Shown: in pieces, positions 36,191 through 46,464 of the stretch
How positions within the stretch are numbered: the stretch's first letter is position 1
Layout: each line of letters begins with the position of its first letter
Made by a program: the position numbers and the translations under genes
Assembly: GCF_018446385.1 (NCBI RefSeq)
Contig: NC_056000.1
Location: 53,104,722-53,168,721 of the forward strand
Reading direction: 5' to 3'
DNA: 64,000 nucleotides
Source: Zingiber officinale
Taxonomy: Eukaryota; Streptophyta; Magnoliopsida; Zingiberales; Zingiberaceae
Notes under the pieces: generated by a model
Database searches by the model: none
Seen by the model: the letters and a program-made list of their open reading frames with translations, nothing else
Told to the model about the DNA's origin: nothing

Positions 36191-37440
36191 AATTTTGTCG
36201 TCCACTTGATAAGCCGTCCGGACGCTTCGAACAGACTCTTCCGAGTGGACTGCTCGTCCGGACAATGATGGTGTGAGCCAAGAACAAGGCGCCGAGCGGC
36301 TAAAACCAAAGCTAAAGCCAACTTCTCGAGCCCAAGTGTAACGAAATTCAGCATCTTTTAAAATGTGGCTTAGAAAATACACCGTCTCCGCTTGCCCTCA
36401 CAAGTGCCGAGCCTATAGCATGCTCGGTTGAAGATACATATAAAGTGACTCACCCCGATCGGCTTGGCCACAAGACAGAGAATTTAGATATGTCTTCAAT
36501 TCTTCAAATGCTCGGTCACACTCTTCATCCCACTGGAACTTGTCACTCATTGGATTACTTTGAAGAATGAGAGAGATCGGTTAGTCGATCGGGATATGAA
36601 TCTTGAGAGTGTCGTGATTCGATCCACCAACTTTTGGGCCTCCTTGAGGTTTCGTCGAGCCGGCATATCTCGGAGTGCCTGCACCTTCTTTGAGTTGACT
36701 TCAATTTCTTGCTCGATAACCAGATATCCCGAAAATCCCCCCCCCCTTAGCCCTAATACGCACTTCAAGGGGTTTAGCTTCAACCCGTACTACCGCAAAG
36801 TGCCGCAATTTCTTCCACGTTCGCAATAAGATCCACCGCTTGAATGAACTTGATGAGAATGTCATCTATGTAGACCTCGACATTCTTACAAATTTTCTAG
36901 AAAGATCTTATCTATCATCCATTGATATGTTACTCCTGCATTTTTAGTTCGAATGACATAATTGTATAACAAAAAGTATCATCCGTGGTGATGAAACTAA
37001 CTTTCTCTTGGTCCTCTCGGACAAGAGGGAGTTGATGGCATCCCTGATAAACATCTAGCATGCAGATCATCTCACACCCTGAAGTACAATCAACCATCTG
37101 ATTGATCTGTGAGAGCAGATAATAGTTTTTGAGACTTGCCTTATTGAGATTGCGAAAATCGATGTAAATGCACCACTTGTTATTAGGTTTGGCTACTAGG
37201 ACGACGTTGTGGCCTTGAAGTTTTTCTACCGGATAATAGTATTCGCCTGAAATCCCTTTTCTCTCGCTTCACCGAGCGTCCGGTCGGACATGCACCATGC
37301 CGCCAGATCGGCGAAATTCTGTAACTCATGTGTCGACCGATGAAGACATCATAATTTCGCTGGAGGCATTGGATCGTTCTCCTTCGTTCTTTCCCGATCG
37401 AGGCGATAAAAGTCGTGGCCTCCGATCGGGTTGGATGGAT
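36191..37440 (-). pseudogene. R1 reverse transcriptase, fragmented
   Basis: Minus-strand words in order: KPNNKWCIYIDFRNLNKAS near 37,170, LDVYQGCHQLPLVREDQEKVSF near 37,040, the catalytic VYIDD (36,861-36,875) and the connection region FSGYLVIEQEIEVNSKKVQAL (36,783-36,547). The catalytic motif is kept, but stops and frameshifts separate every block. Confidence 0.8.
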
Positions 37441-37985
37441 CTGGACTTCCTCCTTTTCATCATAAATTAAAGCAGAGGTTTCTCGGTTATGGCGTGTACC
37501 ATGAAGGTGCCTTCCATGAACAGCCTCCGCCCGGATCATCTCTATATAGCAACGAGCTGCTAGCTGATCTCCCCGCACTTCTCCTACTTTGTCTTCCATC
37601 GAACTTTATCTTTTGGTGGAAGGTTGAGACAACCGCCCGGAATGAGCGCCGGCCGTCCCAAAATGACGTTGTAGGATGATGGAGAGTCGACCACCACGGT
37701 TGATTGTCCCGGTCCTCCCGAGGCTCTTCTCCCAGCCGAGGTGGCTACCGGATTTGTCCGACCGGTCAACTTCGCTGTTCGTAAACCCGTAGAGCGGGTC
37801 GTCATCAGCAACTCGGCTCGATCAATTTGCACCGGTCGAACGCCTTCTTGAATATGATGTTGACCGAGCTCCCTGTGTCAACAAATATGCGTGAATGGTG
37901 TAATTTGCTATTACCGCTTTAACGAGCAGCGTCGTGGGGCACTTCTACTCCTTCTAAGTCCCCGGTCCGAAAGTGATTTCGGTCC
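37441..37985 (-). pseudogene. R1 aspartic protease, fragmented
   Basis: The minus strand gives IFVDTGSSVNI at about 37,885-37,855, containing the catalytic DTG. It is followed in other frames by LQIDRAELL-like and VVVDSPSSYNVILGRPAL words. Confidence 0.75.
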
Positions 37986-39359
37986 ACTTGCCCGTTCTTG
38001 ACTACAGCCGACTGGATCTCACTGCTTGACGCCCGCCTTTCTCGCTCGATTGAGTCTCCTCCGGCCGGTCCGCCAAGAATAACGCTGATCTCGCCCGGAA
38101 GTATTGTTCCGGTTTCTCCTCCCGAGCGACGGCCGTGACTGTTCTCGACGCCCGGCGATTCTCCCCGCCCGAGATCGTGCCGATCGGGTGTCTCGCGATG
38201 TCGCCCCTGTGGGTCCGGCCACCATGAGTCCTATGTCTCCGCCGATGGGAGGAGACCGCTGCTCGCTTTCCCGGCAACGGATTGGACAACAAGGAATGCT
38301 TCGCAATCCTCGTGTTGTGTGTATCCGTCCGGTGGAAGGGCGAACATAGGGTCCACCTCCTCCTCTTTGGCTTGGGCCGAGCAGCCACCTCTTGTACGTG
38401 AGATCCGCATGGGGGTCGGATTGCATCGGCCCTCGGTCCTCTGGGCGGCTGCTGAGCGGCTTGCTGTTTCCGCTCGGCGTGAGTATGTGCCCGCTCGGCA
38501 GAGCTTCCTTTTTCCGAGCGGCTTGCGCTTCTTCCACATTTATATATTCGTTGGCTCGATGTAGCATGTGATCATAATCTCGGGCGGCTTTCGGATGAGC
38601 GACCGGAAGAAGTCTCCATCCGCTAGGCCTTGCGTGAAGGCGTTCATCATCGCCTCCGAGGTGGCCGTTGGGATGTCCATCGCCACTTGGTTGAACCGCT
38701 GTAAGCTCGAAGCGATTCTCTCGGCTCTTGCTTGATGGCGAACAAGCGACACTTGTCTTTTGATAACGCCGACCATCGCGAAGTGGTGGAGGAAGGCCGC
38801 TCAAATTCCTTGAAGCTCGTGATGGATCCGTCGGCAACCTCCGAACCACCGTTGAGCGGATCCCGAGAGTGGTAAGAAAGACTCGACTTCTCCATCGGTG
38901 TATTGATGGAGCGTGGTCAGTTATCAAACTTACCAGATGATCATCCCGGTCCGTTGTTCCATTGTACTCGCCGATTGCCGGAGGCACGTAGTGCTTAGGC
39001 GGAGGGTCCCGTAGTATAGCCTCCGAGAATTGGCGATTGATCCGCTCGGGAGGAGTCCGCCCGGAGCTTTCCCTTCCTGTCATCCCGCCTTGGCATTTCA
39101 TCCGAGGAAGATCCTATATCTCTTCGGGCCGGCGTGGCTCCTGGGTGCGAAATAAGGCTCGATGGAATGCGACGGTGGTCGGAGGTGCTTCCGCCGCCAC
39201 CGACGCCGATGTTGCTTGCCGCCCGCCCGCCGACGGATGCTTTTGTTTTGCTCCACGAGTTTCGGCCCTTATCTCGACTGCAGCGCCGAGTTCCTCCCTT
39301 GAAAGCGCCACTGCAGGCCGCCGCCCGCCTCGCCCATTGTCTCGCCGGATGCGTGAGCG
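37986..39359 (-). pseudogene. R1 gag, fragmented
   Basis: Recognisable against R2: PERINRQFSEAILRD, KHYVPPAIGEYNGTTD and YDHMLHRANEYINVEEAQAARKKEAL are present. The region between them shifts frame many times within about 1 kb through short indels. No intact capsid protein can be made. Confidence 0.75.
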
Positions 39360-39379
39360 CTCCCACGACGGCGCCAATT
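39360..39379 (-). other. R1 primer-binding region
   Basis: The minus strand reads TTGGCGCCGTCGTGGGAG directly after the 5' LTR. R2 has TTTGGCGCCGTCTGTGGGA in the same place. Confidence 0.75.
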
Positions 39380-40079
39380 TGATCCCGTCCAACCAAGAGT
39401 CGGAGGGCACGTGGCGCCTCTGCTAGATCTTCGAGTGCTCCGGCGAACCTGCAACAACCGGGCCGGAGAGGTTCCCGGCGACGGTCCTCCACGCCAAGTC
39501 GTAGGCTATGGAGAAAGTGGTCACAATCAGATCATGCACTTTGGCGAAGTAATAGCCTCTTTATATAGGACGGAGAAAGAATTGATGCACGCCCATCGAG
39601 ATGCGTACGTGTCAGCAACCCATACCACGGTATGCACTTGTCAGAGAGCTTACCTGATCCCATACTGCTACAGTGAGAGAATGTTCTTTGATGGGACGGC
39701 AGGACCCCCGTTGTCAGGCTAGAGGTATGGCATAGCCATACGACTTGACGGCTGTCAGAAAATGTTCCCATCTTTTACCCATCACCTGTCTGGGGAGCCC
39801 GGCCCACCGGGCGGGCGGTGAAAGTCCGGACGCGGTGAAAGTCGTCCGGACGGCCCTGATTCTTTGCGCCGTCCGGGGGGTGCTTCCTTCCGCTCGGTCA
39901 TTGTGCACTGCTTCATTTGAGCGTCGGAACCCTGGTCCCTACCAGGGTGTCTTTTTACTATCAGATTTCCCTTTTTTCCGAGTCCGGTCGGCTCGCCCCT
40001 TTCGGGTGAGCCACTGGCCCCTTTGACCTCCCCTCAGCGTTGACTCCTTGTGGGGTTCCGGCTTTTTACCGCCGGATCA
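39380..40079 (-). repeat. R1 5' LTR (right)
   Basis: 700 bp. On the minus strand a TATATAAAG box (39,558-39,567) marks the promoter. The 3' portion shows short deletions relative to the other LTR. Confidence 0.92.
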
Positions 40080-40099
40080 ATTATAAAATAACAACTTAC

Positions 40100-41813
40100 C
40101 TACTCTCGACCGTACCTTCAATATTTTGATTTTGACCTTGTTAATTTTATGACATTGTGTTTCTAGCTGTGATGAACTTGTATTTTCTGTCTTTGATGGT
40201 GCAGGAGCATCTGGTTCGACAGTAAGAACAAGCTGTTTGCCTTTTTTTTTGGTGCATTGGGATATCAAACTTCTCTGGGTTCTCTTTCTTTTGGGGCATA
40301 CCCGAAAATTAGTTGGAATTATAGGAAGATTAGGGTCTATGCCTTCTGATGCAGGGTCTATGCCTTCTGATGCTCTTGGCTCCCCTGATATGCTTTGTAT
40401 GACTTGTTGGAGCTCTTTAATCTTATTTTCGGCATCGGCGATGATTTTGTCTTTTACAGTTAAAATTCTGTTATCCACGTCAGAATTTATAGTGTCAGCC
40501 ATGTTGCCACTCGTATCCCGTTCTTTACGCAGTTCACTTATGTGTTGATCCTTTTCTTTAAGCATAGATTCCATATCAGCAATCACAATATCCTTTGCTA
40601 CTACTAGACTATCCTTTTCTTCTATCACCGTTGCCAGGTTTTTATTAGCTTCCTCCAAACTTTGAGAAGCTTTATGTAATTCTTGCTTTTAACTCTCAAT
40701 TTTGTTATCCTTTTCCTTGCACAAAATACAATCTACCGTATCGTCACACTGCAGTAGACCTTCTTCGGCTTGATGTAAAGATCCTTGGCCAACCAACTCA
40801 AGATACTCAGATGGCTGAGGCCGATTTGGAAGTAAATCCAACTTTGATTCTGTCGGAATTAAATCTACTAAAATTTTATCTGCAGTTACACGGTCTATCA
40901 TTTTTTTTACTGTGTCAACATGATAGTTAGGCCACCTCCATCGTAGTATTCTTGGCAATTTTTCTGGATGGTCTGGATCAATAATGCTGATGTGCTCACA
41001 CACCCATACCTACAATATGATTATAAAAATAATTCATAATCTTTACAAATATCGTGATATATATGTAATCGGACTTACAGCTAAAATATTTGGAAATCCC
41101 TTTAGCAAGGGGGCCTTGGGCGTTGCATCAGCAACCTGTGGTTTTGGTCTTAATGTAAGCTCCAATCCAATGGAGTCTAATTGTTGAGCCATGAAACTGT
41201 ATACTGCATTGCACCAGTTAAACCTAGCTAAGTTGTCAAAATCATCTACACAGTCAATTAGGGAGAGCACAGGTATTCTGAGAACACTGCTACTCCCACA
41301 AAACAGAACAGTTGTAAAAAAATACAGGATATAAAGCTGACAGTACAGCTTGTCATTTGATCTCGACTTCCTAATCAATTTCTCTAAATGTCTGGCAGAA
41401 CAATCTGATTCTCCGAAAAACTCCATGTACAGTGCGCTTGACGCCTCATTTAAATCGAGACGAACTATATCTCCATTGTCGGGTAGGCCAAGAATCAGTC
41501 CCACATCTGCCTTTGTAAAATTGAGCTTCTTCCCATGGAAGATAAAGTTTTTTTCCTCATGATCCCAGTTATCAAACATATTTTGTACCTGAGCTCTTAC
41601 AAAAGAACTATCAGGGAGGTCGAGGATCCATGAAAAAGGTGTGCCTCGAATCTTCTGTTCTTGTTCTGCAGTCGAGTTAACAGAAGAGATAAACTTTCTG
41701 AAGTGGCAAATGGTACTTTTCCAGTTCATTCTTTTAGTTCTTCCTCTGTTGACATAACTTTGATAATTTGGCCGATCAGCACTCACACTTGTGGAGACTT
41801 CTTTTGTCTCCAT
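40100..41813 (-). pseudogene. mobile-domain/ULP-type MULE gene A, protease end lost
   Basis: Exon 1 (41,813-41,079, donor GTAAGT) encodes the N-terminal domain of plant ULP-like MULE genes: MNWKSTICHFRKFI, a SFVRAQVQNMFDNWDHEEKNF block, ADVGLILGLPDNGD and LSLIDCVDDFDNLARFNW. Exon 2 (41,009-40,689, acceptor TTGTAG) starts VWVCEH and runs through a CDDTVDCILCKEKDNKIES end to an in-frame TAA. The same frame reopens after the stop as a long coiled coil (KDIVIADMESMLKEKDQHIS) with a basic tail, ending at a GTAAGTTG donor at 40,100. The C48 protease exons that should follow are absent, because Gypsy element R1 begins 20 bp into that intron and the far side of R1 is array DNA. It is a divergent paralogue of gene B at 55.7-58.7 kb and lacks two of gene B's introns. 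Confidence 0.82.
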
Positions 41814-42083
41814 TGTGAACCTAGCTATTGTATAACCACACCCAGAAAAACAACTCTTAGTTCCCGTAATAACGACTACGCTCTTATTCTAACACACCCA
41901 CACAAACCCTAGGTTAAATGGTTATAGAAAGCATAACTAAATGAGCAATCGATCTACGTACGGAAATGATTCTTGAACGCCGGTGAAGGTAGAGTCACGC
42001 CTCGACCGGAGTTGTGTAGAATGGCTTCGAGAAGAAGATGACGACCGAAGCAGGAGAGTGTGCGCTTTTGTAGATTGAAACTT
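41814..42083. other. 5' flank of gene A
   Basis: Non-coding. Short spacer between gene A and the inverse array; probably its promoter (inference). Confidence 0.45.
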
Positions 42084-44969
42084 GGGCCTGATATCCCATT
42101 ATTTTATTTTAAATTTAATCGACTCGATTTGTGTGTAAGATTATTTATTATTATTTTGAAATAATACTCTTTAATATCAGGCCCCACGTTGGGCCTGATA
42201 TGCACTCATATCAGGCCCACGTTGGGCCAAATATCCAAGCATATCAGGCCCAACGGAGGCTGATTGTATTTTAATTTTTTCCCAGCACCTATAGATATTT
42301 ACATAATGATTTGCCACCAGATTTGGAGTCCTTGCAACTCCAGAATACCACTAGAGCTGAAATGAGTCCAATCAGAGGTGTCTAGGTCCATCAGTGGGTT
42401 TTGACCAAAACCCACTGATGACCCTCCCCTACTTGGATTTACATGAAATCAAGTCCCCTGTGAAGGTCTTGGTGGGGAGATGGTATATATGGTGTCAAAC
42501 ATAATTTATACACCATGGATTAGGAAGTATGGCTTCGTGCCAATTGCCACTTATTCCACTTATGGCCATGCTATAGACTTAAACCCAATGGTAGCACATT
42601 CTAATTTTATTTTATTTTTTATTTTTTCATAAGGAGCATGGTAGCACATTTTGAGTTTATAGAAAGGGGGAGATAGTATAAATTTATAAGAAAGGATACC
42701 ATACCAAGGCCACTTTGGGCCTGATATGGTCTCATATCAGGTCCACGTTGGGCCTGATATGCACTCATATCAGGCCCACGTTAGGTCTAATATCCACTCA
42801 TATCAAACCTACGTTGGGCTTGATATCCAAGCATATCAGGCCCAACGGAGGCTGATTGTATTTTAATTTTTTCCCACTACCTATAGATATTTAAATAATA
42901 ATTTGCCACCAGATTTAGAGTACTTGCAACTCCAGAATACCACTAGAATGTAAATGGGTCTAATCAGAGGTGTCTAGGTCCATCAGTGGGTTTTGACCAA
43001 AACCCACTGATGACCCTCCCCTACTTGGATTTACATGAAATCAAGTCCCCTGTGAAGGTCTTGGTGGGGAGATGGTATATATGGTGTCAAACATAATTTA
43101 TACACCATGGATTAGGAAGTATGGCTCTGTGCCAGTTGCCACTTATTCCACTTATGGCCATGCTATAGACTTAAACCCTATGGTAGCACCTTCTAATTTT
43201 ATTTTATTTTTTATTTTTTCATAAGGAGCATGGTAGCACATTTTGAGTTTATAGAAAAGGGGAGATAGTATAAATTTATAAGAAAGGATACCATACCAAG
43301 GCCACTTTGGGCCTGATATGGTCTCATATCAGGCCCACGTTGGGCCTGATATGCACTCATATCAGGCCCACGTTGGGCCTGATATCCACTCATATCAGGC
43401 CCACGTTGGGCCTGATATCCAAGCATATCAGGCCCAACGGAGGCTGATTGTATTTTAATTTTTTCCCAGCACCTATAGATATTTAAATAATGATTTTCCA
43501 CCAGATTTGGAGTCCTTGCAACTCGAGAATACCACTAGAACTGAAATGGGTCCAATCAAAGGTGTTTAGGTCTATCAGTGGGTTTTGACCAAAACCCACT
43601 TATGACCCTCCCCTACTTGGATTTACATGAAATCAAGTCCCCTGTGAAGGTCTTGGTGGGGAGATGGTATATATGGTGTCAAACATAATTTATACACCAT
43701 GGATTAGGAAGTATGGCTCCGTGCCAGTTGCCACTTATTCCACTTATGGCCATGCTATAGACTTAAACCCTATGGTAGCACCTTCTAATTTTATTTTATT
43801 TTTTATTTTTTCATAAGGAGCATAGTAGCACATTTTGATTTTATAGAAAGGGGGAGATAGTATAAATTTATAAGAAAGAATATCATACCAAGGCCACTTT
43901 GGGCCTGATATGGTCTCATATCAGGCCCACGTTGGGCCTGATATGCACTCATATCAGGCCCACGTTGGGCCTGATATGCACTCATATCAGGCCCACGTTG
44001 GGCCTAATATCCACTCATATCAGGCCCACGTTAGGCCTGATATCCAAGCATATCAGGCCCAACGGAGGCTGATTGTATTTTAATATTTTCGCATCACCTA
44101 TAGATATTTAAATAATGATTTTCCACCAGATTTGGAGTCCTTGCAACTCCAGAATACCACTAGAATTGAAATGTGTCCAATCAGAGGTGTCTAGGTCCAT
44201 CAGTGGGTTTTGACCAAAACCCACTTATGGCCCTCCCCTACTTGGATTTACATGAAATCAAGTCCCCTGTGAAGGTCTTGGTGGGGAGATGGTATATATG
44301 GTATCAAACATAATTTATACACCATGGATTAGAAGGTATGGCTCCGTGCCAGTTGACACGGAACAGTGCACATCTTTTCTTTTCTACCCTATGGACGGTG
44401 ACTTTTAAAATTGATCTTATTTTATTTTTTTGATCAGGCCCCTTTTAGAATGTTTGGAGTTTATATTAGGGGGAGATAGAATAATGCTTTATTAAATGAT
44501 ACTCATATCAGGCCCACGTTGGACCTGATATCCACTCATATCAGGCCCAACGAAGGCTGATTTTATATTGTTTTTTCCCAGCACCTATAGATATTTAAAT
44601 AATGATTTGCCAGCAGATTTGGAGTCCTTGCAACTCCATAATACCACTAGAGCTGAAATGGGTCCAATCAGAGGTGTCTAGGTCCATTAGTGGGTTTTGA
44701 CCAAAACCCACTGATGACCCTCCCCTACTTGGATCTACCTGAAATCATGTTCCCTGTGAATTTCTAACTGGGAAGATGGTATATCTGGTGTCAAAACGTA
44801 TTTATACCCCATTTCTAATAAGATATTGCTCCGTGGCAGTTAGCACGGAACCTAGTGACGTTGTGCTCTTGAAACCAACTGTTGGTTTGAGCCTATTTGA
44901 TTTTTTAAACAATCCCAACCGTTACCATGTTTTTAGTTTTGAGAAGATATAAATGGTGTGCATTATAAC
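42084..44969 (-). repeat. hairpin-rich tandem array, inverse orientation, about five units
   Basis: The same units as at 26.2-29.8 kb, reverse-complemented. The marker ATATGGTGTCAAACATAATT lies near 42,487, 43,079, 43,672 and 44,297 (the last with one change), with a divergent one near 44,770. The CATCAGTGGGTTTTG-AC-CAAAACCCACTGATG hairpin is exact at 42,389-42,420. Minisatellite blocks have about three copies at 42,175-42,255, four to five at 42,715-42,850 and at 43,305-43,440, six at 43,905-44,065 and two at 44,505-44,560. The last unit is divergent and ends at Gypsy element R2. Confidence 0.92.
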
Positions 44970-45805
44970 TGATCCTGTCCGAACGTTGAATCAACGGACG
45001 CTGGGCACGTGACGCTCTCCGAATTGCTGACGTAGATCTCCGACCGGTCGTATGGACCTCTGGCGAACCTGCAAGGAAGTCGGGCCGGGAGGGGGTTCCC
45101 GGCGACGACCCTCCGACGCTCAAGTCAGGCAAGAGGAAATGCAGAAGTGGCTTCGGATACGAGAGAATGCGTGATCGCGTAAAAAGTGTACCTCCGGCGA
45201 AGTGTGAGGACCCTTATATAGAGCTGTGAAGAAGCTTATGCACACACACCGAGGCGAATATGTGTCCTCTTACCATACCTCAATATGGGCTTGTCAGAGG
45301 AGCTTGCCTGACACCATACTGCTACAGTCTGAGCACCTCTCTGATGGGACAATAGAACCTTCCGTCATGGGCTTTTGCGTATGGGTTAGTCGTCGAACAC
45401 GCTGGTTGTCAGAAGATGCCCCTCGATGTTTCCCTTGTCCTTTTGTCTCTTCTGTTCCCGCGCCGAGTGTCTGGCCGCTCCGCAGTCCCCTCACGTCTGA
45501 CCAGACGTAAGTACTGATCTGCTCAGGAGATTTCAAGTCGTGTGCTCAGATGAAACTGTTCACAGTATTACTGCTTGATGCCTTCGGCCGAGCGGGCTAC
45601 CCGCTCGGCCATACGACCCTGTTCAACATGAGCGTCGGAACCCCGACTCCCCGTCGGGGTGTCTTTGCTTCCGTTCGGAACATTCGGTCGGTCGCCCTAA
45701 TCTCTATCCGCTCGGCCAAGCCTCTGGTTGACCTCTTACCTTTCAACCTCCATGTGGCGTTGACTCTGCTTAAAAGGGGGGTCCCCCATCATCACTGCCG
45801 GATCA
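44970..45805 (-). repeat. R2 3' LTR (left)
   Basis: 836 bp, TGATCC...GGATCA, preceded by ATAAC at 44,965-44,969. Confidence 0.93.
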
Positions 45806-45820
45806 CTTGCCTCCCCTTCA
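45806..45820 (-). other. R2 polypurine tract
   Basis: On the minus strand GAAGGGGAGGCAAG abuts the 3' LTR. The reverse strand can fold with GAAGGAGGC 10 bp further in. Confidence 0.7.
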
Positions 45821-46188
45821 AGTGTAGTCGAAGGAGGCGATTAGTCCGACTGACTGGACGATTGTTTCGCCGATCAGCTCTTCCAAGAAACCATCCACCG
45901 CTCGGCCGGTGTGGCTGTAACTACGGCCTCAGTCAACGCCACCATCCCTCTGATCTCCTCAGAATTTGCGCCAATCTCCGTCATTAAGGCTAAGCACGCG
46001 CTCTGTGCCTCGATAAGGCGCTTATTAAATGCTCTCCCGTGGTGAAATGCCACGTGGCATTGCTGCCGTCATCGTACGGCGGCGGCGTCGCAGGCGACGA
46101 GATCGAGGCGATTTGAAATGGACGGCCCGATGCACGCTTCGGTTCTCGTAACCTGAATCCGACGGTGGAGGCCGCTCGAGCTCAACCC

Positions 46189-46194
46189 TATAAA
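46189..46194 (+). promoter_or_regulatory. TATA box of the R2 antisense gene
   Basis: CCCTATAAAGCC lies 276 bp before the antisense ATG at 46,465 and is conserved with R1. Confidence 0.6.
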
Positions 46195-46464
46195 GCCATC
46201 GCTTTCTTCGCCTTCGCTGCATTTCTGCTCTCGCGTGCCCAGAAGCTTCGGCATTTCAGTGCTCCGGCGGCTTCGATTCTCCTTTTTCCGGCGATTCAGT
46301 GTTCTTCTCCGATCCTCATTCTTCTCCGTAAGGTTCTTCTTCTTTCTTTCTTTGTTATCCTTGTGTTTCTTGTCGTGTTTTCGTCCTTTGTGCACTGTTT
46401 CGTCCATCATCTTCTTCCTTTTATCCTCTTCCTTTTGTCTTTTTTAGTTTCGTCCGCTCGGACA

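Larger units (their letters stand above)
29843..40079 (-). mobile_element. Tat-like Ty3/Gypsy retrotransposon R1, complete but decayed
   Basis: 10,237 bp, transcribed on the minus strand. The 5' LTR is 40,079-39,380. TTGGCGCCGTCGTGGGAG follows, a primer-binding region of the Athila/Tat type. Then gag, protease, RT, RNase H and integrase follow in that order, then a GC-rich tandem array, an antisense gene, a purine tract GAGAGGAAGGCAAG and the 3' LTR (30,563-29,843). LTR ends are TGATCC...GGATCA. The pol order (RT-RH-INT) makes it Ty3/Gypsy, and the antisense gene with a 'putative gypsy type transposon' domain is typical of the Tat lineage (Grande, Retand). Flanking 5-mers ATATC and ATTAT do not match, and the two sides lie in different parts of the MULE, so R1 sits at a rearrangement junction. 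Confidence 0.88.

Noticed and set aside
42084..44969. CRISPR-like array, because of regular short repeats with spacers
   Set aside because: Plant nuclear context; the spacing is an internal minisatellite of palindromes within larger tandem units and the spacers are not unique.
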